64,000 nucleotides of DNA from Candidatus Leptovillus gracilis (GTDB lineage Bacteria > Chloroflexota > Anaerolineae > Promineifilales > Promineifilaceae). The position numbers were made by a program, and so were the translations under genes. Position 1 is the first letter of the stretch, and each line of letters begins with the position of its first letter. Positions 60,814-64,000 of this stretch are shown here, piece by piece. The stretch lies in the NCBI GenBank assembly GCA_016716065.1, contig JADJXA010000013.1, positions 62,001 through 126,000 on the forward strand. The letters are read 5' to 3'. The notes beneath the pieces were generated by a model, which was given only the letters and a program-made list of their open reading frames with translations, ran no database searches and had not been told where the DNA came from.

Positions 60814-60818
60814 ATTTT

Positions 60819-61352
60819 CTAAGACACAGGCACAACGTTTGTCGGGAAGATAAATCGAGTAGCGGTGTTGGGAAAATCTTGTTCCAGCCAGGCAAAAGCT
60901 GCGGCAGGACGCAGGCCATAGGTAGGATTGGCCGCGTCCTCCGCGCTGGCGCTCATGTCCATGCCATATTTTTGCCCATACAGTTCATAGATAAGGCGCA
61001 GCAGCGCGGGGTCAGTGACCGGGCTAACATCACCTTCCAAAATAACAACATCGTCGCCGCTTTCCAGGTGCAGGCTGATGGCCGGATTATGCGCCAGATT
61101 GCGCCCCTTGACGCTGCTATGCCCCGTGCCAAAATAGAATGTTTCATTCAGCCACAATCCCCAAACCGGCGCGGCGTGAGGACGGCCGTCTGGCCGGGTG
61201 GTGCAGACCCAATAATTGCGCGCCAGCGCCATTTTCTGGCTGACATCTTGCCAGGACACCAGGCCGTCTTGCGATTCTGCCAGACCATAACCAGGCATGT
61301 GCGGGCGCGATACAGTTGGCACAGGTGGAATCTCCAGGGGCAAATCGTTCAT
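60819..61352 (-). CDS. Pyridoxamine 5'-phosphate oxidase-family protein
   Basis: A 177-residue split-barrel flavin-binding protein: YWVCTTRPDGRPHAAPVWGLWLNETFYFGTG (part), NPAISLHLESGDDVVILEG, and a C-terminal RFIFP strand. Such proteins bind FMN, F420 or haem and reduce various compounds. True PdxH motifs are absent, so a general nitroreductase/F420-binding role is more likely than B6 synthesis. A perfect AAGGAGG stands five bases before the ATG. The gene is convergent with the ParB-like gene. Confidence 0.82.
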   Translation of the reverse strand: MNDLPLEIPPVPTVSRPHMPGYGLAESQDGLVSWQDVSQKMALARNYWVCTTRPDGRPHAAPVWGLWLNETFYFGTGHSSVKGRNLAHNPAISLHLESGDDVVILEGDVSPVTDPALLRLIYELYGQKYGMDMSASAEDAANPTYGLRPAAAFAWLEQDFPNTATRFIFPTNVVPVS

Positions 61353-61362
61353 AGATACCTCC

Positions 61363-61452
61363 TTGTCAGTGTTCAGTGTTCAGTGTTCGGTGTGTGTTCG
61401 CCAGAGGTAACGCCGTCTGAATAACTGGTTACTGAATACTGAACACTGATTG
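61363..61452. repeat. CAGTGTT heptamer array with inverted partner
   Basis: Three CAGTGTT units and a degenerate one, a linker with GCCAGAGGTAACGCC, then TGGTTACTGAATACTGAACA form an inverted repeat. It mirrors 34773-34848. Confidence 0.8.
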
Positions 61453-61484
61453 TATCGCGTGAATCCTGACATCTTTTGTCAGGA

Positions 61485-62543
61485 TCAGGTCAGTTCGGCG
61501 ACAATGGCCGTTTCCCCATCAAAACAGAAGGGGGTATGCCCCGGCCGAATGGTCGCCTGGACGGCGGCGCCAACCGGGAACTGAATGCGGTGCGACTGCC
61601 AGCTTGATACCACACTGCCATCGGGCAGAGCCACCCGATAGAGGTAGGCAATGCCCTGGAACTGCCGCGCCAGGACACGGCCGTTGCCGGCTGCATCTGC
61701 TTCCAGTTTCACATCATCGGGGCGCACCATCACCGCCAGCGGCTTGCCGGCAGGCAGATCGTGGGCCAGGGGTGTGAACCCCAGCGCCGTCTGTACGCCG
61801 GTGGCGACGGCCGTGCCAGGGATGAAATCGCTGTGTCCCATGAATTCGGCCACAAAACGGGTGCGCGGCTGATGGAAGATCACTTCGGCCGGTCCAATCT
61901 GTTCCAGCCGCCCGCCGTTCATCACCGCCACCTGGTCGCCGACAAACAGCGCCTCTTCCTGATCATGGGTGACAAATACGGCCGTTGTGCCGCTGGCCCG
62001 CAATAAGTCACGCACTTCCTGGCGCACGGCCGTTCTCAGGGCGGCGTCCAGGTTGGAAAAGGGTTCGTCTAGCAGCAAGACGGCCGGTTTGGGGGCCAGC
62101 GCCCGCGCCAAGGCCACCCGCTGCTGCTGCCCGCCGGACAATTCATGGGGCATTCGCCCGCCCAACCCGGCCAGCCCAACAAAATCTAGCATCTCACTGG
62201 CGCGGGCGGCGCGCTCTTTGCCGCGTGGCAGACCAAAGGCCACGTTATCGGCGACGCTGAGGTGCGGGAAGATGGCGTAATCCTGAAAGACCATGCCGGC
62301 GCGTCGTTTTTCCGGCGGGAGATGGAAACGGCCGTTGGCGACTTCCTGCCCATCAATCACAATCAGACCACCGTCCAACTGCTCGAACCCGGCCATCAAC
62401 CGCAGTGTCGTTGTTTTGCCGCAGCCGCTTGGCCCCAGCAAAGCCAAAATCTGCCCCGCCGGGACGCTAAACGACACGTCGTTGACAACGACTTGGTCGC
62501 CAAAGGCTTTGCTGAGATTGCGGCAGATAACGGTGGGGGACAT
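61485..62543 (-). CDS. Iron/polyamine-type ABC transporter ATP-binding protein
   Basis: A 352-residue importer ATPase. Walker A is GPSGCGKTTT (residues 37-46), the signature LSGGQQQRVALARAL, Walker B VLLLDEPFSNLD, and the switch His is in VFVTHDQEEAL. A C-terminal TOBE regulatory domain follows (LAVMVRPDDVKLEAD). This architecture matches FbpC/PotA; the neighbouring two-domain permease points to ferric iron. ATG 62543 begins MSPTVICRNLSKAFGD. The open frame upstream to 62585 is repeat-like. The ATP-binding gene follows the permease after 92 bp on the same strand. Confidence 0.9.
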   Translation of the reverse strand: MSPTVICRNLSKAFGDQVVVNDVSFSVPAGQILALLGPSGCGKTTTLRLMAGFEQLDGGLIVIDGQEVANGRFHLPPEKRRAGMVFQDYAIFPHLSVADNVAFGLPRGKERAARASEMLDFVGLAGLGGRMPHELSGGQQQRVALARALAPKPAVLLLDEPFSNLDAALRTAVRQEVRDLLRASGTTAVFVTHDQEEALFVGDQVAVMNGGRLEQIGPAEVIFHQPRTRFVAEFMGHSDFIPGTAVATGVQTALGFTPLAHDLPAGKPLAVMVRPDDVKLEADAAGNGRVLARQFQGIAYLYRVALPDGSVVSSWQSHRIQFPVGAAVQATIRPGHTPFCFDGETAIVAELT

Positions 62544-62635
62544 TTTCACGAAGAGACGCAAGGGACAGGGGCTAATTGGGGCCAAAGGATCGCTTTGTTT
62601 CTTATGCGCCTTTGTCCCTTTGCCATAAATTCTCG

Positions 62636-64000
62636 TTATTTATCACGCAGAGTAAGAATTGCCAGGGGGACCGACGACAGCAGCAGCAGCAGCAGTGTCG
62701 GAGCGGCGGCGCGGGCGAAGAAGGCTTCACCGATATTGGTCCAGATTTGCGCCGCCAGGGTGGAAAAGCCCAACGGGCTGAGGATGAGCGTGGCCGGCAG
62801 CTCTTTCATGCAGGTCAGGAACACCAGCGCGCCGCCAGCCAGAATACCGGGCCGCACCAGCGGAAAGGTAATGGTGCAAAAAACGGCAAACGGCCGTTTG
62901 CCCAAACTACGCCCCGCCTCCTCCAAACCACGCGACACTTGCAGCAGCGACGCTCGCTGCGCCCCCACCGCCTGCGGGATGAACAAAATGACGTAAGCGG
63001 TCAACATCATCGGCAAGGTCTGGTACAGCGAGGGCGCGTAGCGCACGCCAAAAAAGACAAACGCCAGGGCCACGACAATGCCCGGCAGGGCATAGCTGGC
63101 ATACGTCACCTGCTCAAAAAGGCGGCTCAATTTGCTCGGACGCCGCACCACCAGAATAGCAATTGGCAGCGCCAGCATCATCGCCAGCAGCGCGCCCAAC
63201 AGCGACGCCGACAGCGAGTTGACGGCCGGTTGCAGCAAAGAGGCCAGCGATTGTAAATTACTCTGCGGCGCGCCCAGGCTGCGCACGCCCCAATCCTGAT
63301 TCCAACCGCGCCAGAACCAGTAGACCAGCCCGACTGTGGGCACAATCAGGCTCACAAAGACAACGCTGCCGATGAAAGCCAGCGCCGGAACGCGCCAAAT
63401 GCCCAATCGCACCGGCCGGTGCTGCCGCGCTGCGCCGGAGGAAAGGCGGGCGTAGCGGGTTTTACCCCGGCTGCGCTGCTCCAGAGTGAGGATTATGGCC
63501 GTTACCAACACCAATACCAGGGCAATCGCCGCCGCCGCATCCAGTTGAAACGCCTGATAGCGATTGTAGATAATGCGCGTGAAGGTGCTGTATTGCAGCA
63601 TCGTCACCGCGCCAAAATCACGCAGCACGTAGAGGGCCACCAGCAAACCACCGGCCATGAGCGACGGCCGTAAGTAAGGCAGCGTCACCCGCCAGAAGGC
63701 TTGCCAGGGGGACAGTCCCAGGCTGCGCGCCGCTTCCACCAGAGATGGATCCATGCGCTTCAACGCCGCGCGGGTGGTCAAGAAAATGGTCGGGTAGCTG
63801 ATCAGCGTCAGCACCAGAAACGCGCCGGGGAAGCCAAACGGGCTGGGCAGCCGCTGAATACCGGTGAGCGGATAGAGCAGCTGCTGCAACAAGCCTTTGG
63901 GAGTGAGGATAGAGACGTAAACGAAGGCGGCGACGTAGCTGGGCAGCACCAGGGGCAGCGCGGCCAACACCGCCCACAACCGTTTGCCGGGCAAATCGGT
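62636..64000 (-). CDS. Iron-type ABC transporter permease (partial at the right edge)
   Basis: At least 454 residues. Two BPD_transp_1 modules are visible, each with its EAA-like cytoplasmic loop (LVEAARSLGLSPWQAFWRVTLPYLRPSLMAG and LEEAGRSLGKRPFAVFCTITFPLVRPGILAG, given in part). About ten membrane helices are seen. A duplicated permease on one chain is the FbpB/SfuB/ThiP type. The frame is open to the window end, so the N-terminus is outside. Fbp-type systems move ferric iron from a periplasmic binding protein, whose gene is presumably to the right. Confidence 0.88.
   Translation of the reverse strand, partial: TDLPGKRLWAVLAALPLVLPSYVAAFVYVSILTPKGLLQQLLYPLTGIQRLPSPFGFPGAFLVLTLISYPTIFLTTRAALKRMDPSLVEAARSLGLSPWQAFWRVTLPYLRPSLMAGGLLVALYVLRDFGAVTMLQYSTFTRIIYNRYQAFQLDAAAAIALVLVLVTAIILTLEQRSRGKTRYARLSSGAARQHRPVRLGIWRVPALAFIGSVVFVSLIVPTVGLVYWFWRGWNQDWGVRSLGAPQSNLQSLASLLQPAVNSLSASLLGALLAMMLALPIAILVVRRPSKLSRLFEQVTYASYALPGIVVALAFVFFGVRYAPSLYQTLPMMLTAYVILFIPQAVGAQRASLLQVSRGLEEAGRSLGKRPFAVFCTITFPLVRPGILAGGALVFLTCMKELPATLILSPLGFSTLAAQIWTNIGEAFFARAAAPTLLLLLLSSVPLAILTLRDK

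Larger units (their letters stand above)
116..63671. repeat. Dispersed palindromic octamer ACGGCCGT, about 135 copies
   Basis: The palindrome ACGGCCGT, often extended to AACGGCCGTT, recurs across the window. A hand count gives about 135 exact copies, the first at 116 and the last at 63664. At roughly 58% GC one or two would be expected. Most copies lie inside genes and are read in different frames, for example as Thr-Ala-Val or Asn-Gly-Arg, so the bias is at DNA level and not a protein motif. Copies are absent from the argG part (11899-13173), the GH4 gene, the middle of GH94 and the first 900 bp of the adaptor gene at 13496. This resembles HIP1 of cyanobacteria. The function is unknown. Confidence 0.9.

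Overview
This 64 kb window looks like chromosome of a Chloroflexota bacterium, probably Anaerolineae or a relative. That is an inference. It rests on the many exported lipoproteins with Thr/Pro linkers, an F420-type luciferase-like oxidoreductase, a SARP/BTAD regulator with ATPase and TPRs, a GH94/GH130 phosphorolytic sugar locus, and generally high-GC coding. No ribosomal RNA, CRISPR array, phage or full-length insertion sequence is visible. One tRNA (Thr, CGT) is present.

Layout. 1-6.3 kb: a truncated AAA ATPase, an M23 lipoprotein, a saccharopine-dehydrogenase-like reductase and a membrane alpha/beta hydrolase. 6.4-7.4 kb: lipoate-protein ligase. 7.4-17.6 kb: an arginine biosynthesis cluster in the order leader peptide/attenuator, argC, argB, a frameshifted GNAT, argD, an N-acetylglutamate synthase-ArgG fusion, argJ, an ATPase and an argH relic. 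It is interrupted by an accessory block holding an adaptor-like protein and a vapBC-type pair. 17.6-33 kb: mfd, pth, a peptide-binding lipoprotein, a triple-DsbA lipoprotein, a solitary DNA methyltransferase, an HprK-like kinase, a META-domain lipoprotein, a mazF split by a miniature transposon, udk and tRNA-Thr. 33-48 kb: pentapeptide protein, rhodanese, PKD/CAP exported protein, bactofilin-like coiled-coil protein, mtnP, a SEDS protein with a catalytically degenerate PBP-like partner, a large sensor kinase, an LLM oxidoreductase and an acyl-CoA dehydrogenase. 48.5-56.6 kb: a sugar locus with GH4, a BadF-type kinase, GH94 phosphorylase, ChbG/YdjC deacetylase, a LacI regulator and GH130 phosphorylase. 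56.6-64 kb: a large SARP regulator, a ParB-like protein, a flavin-reductase-fold protein and an iron-type ABC transporter running off the right edge.

Two features run through the whole window. The palindromic octamer ACGGCCGT occurs about 135 times by hand count on one strand, where one or two would be expected by chance, which resembles the HIP1 element of cyanobacteria. Many gene junctions also carry short arrays of 7-bp tandem repeats that turn round into their own reverse complement. One such array sits in frame inside argD, another forms the argD C-terminus, and several lie directly at start codons.

The most notable single system is upstream of argC. A putative 25-residue leader peptide contains five consecutive arginine codons, and it is followed by mutually exclusive hairpins ending in an intrinsic terminator. 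This is the layout of ribosome-mediated attenuation by arginine. The second is a 124-bp element with 16-bp terminal inverted repeats and a 10-bp target duplication. Removing it restores an intact 111-residue MazF reading frame exactly.
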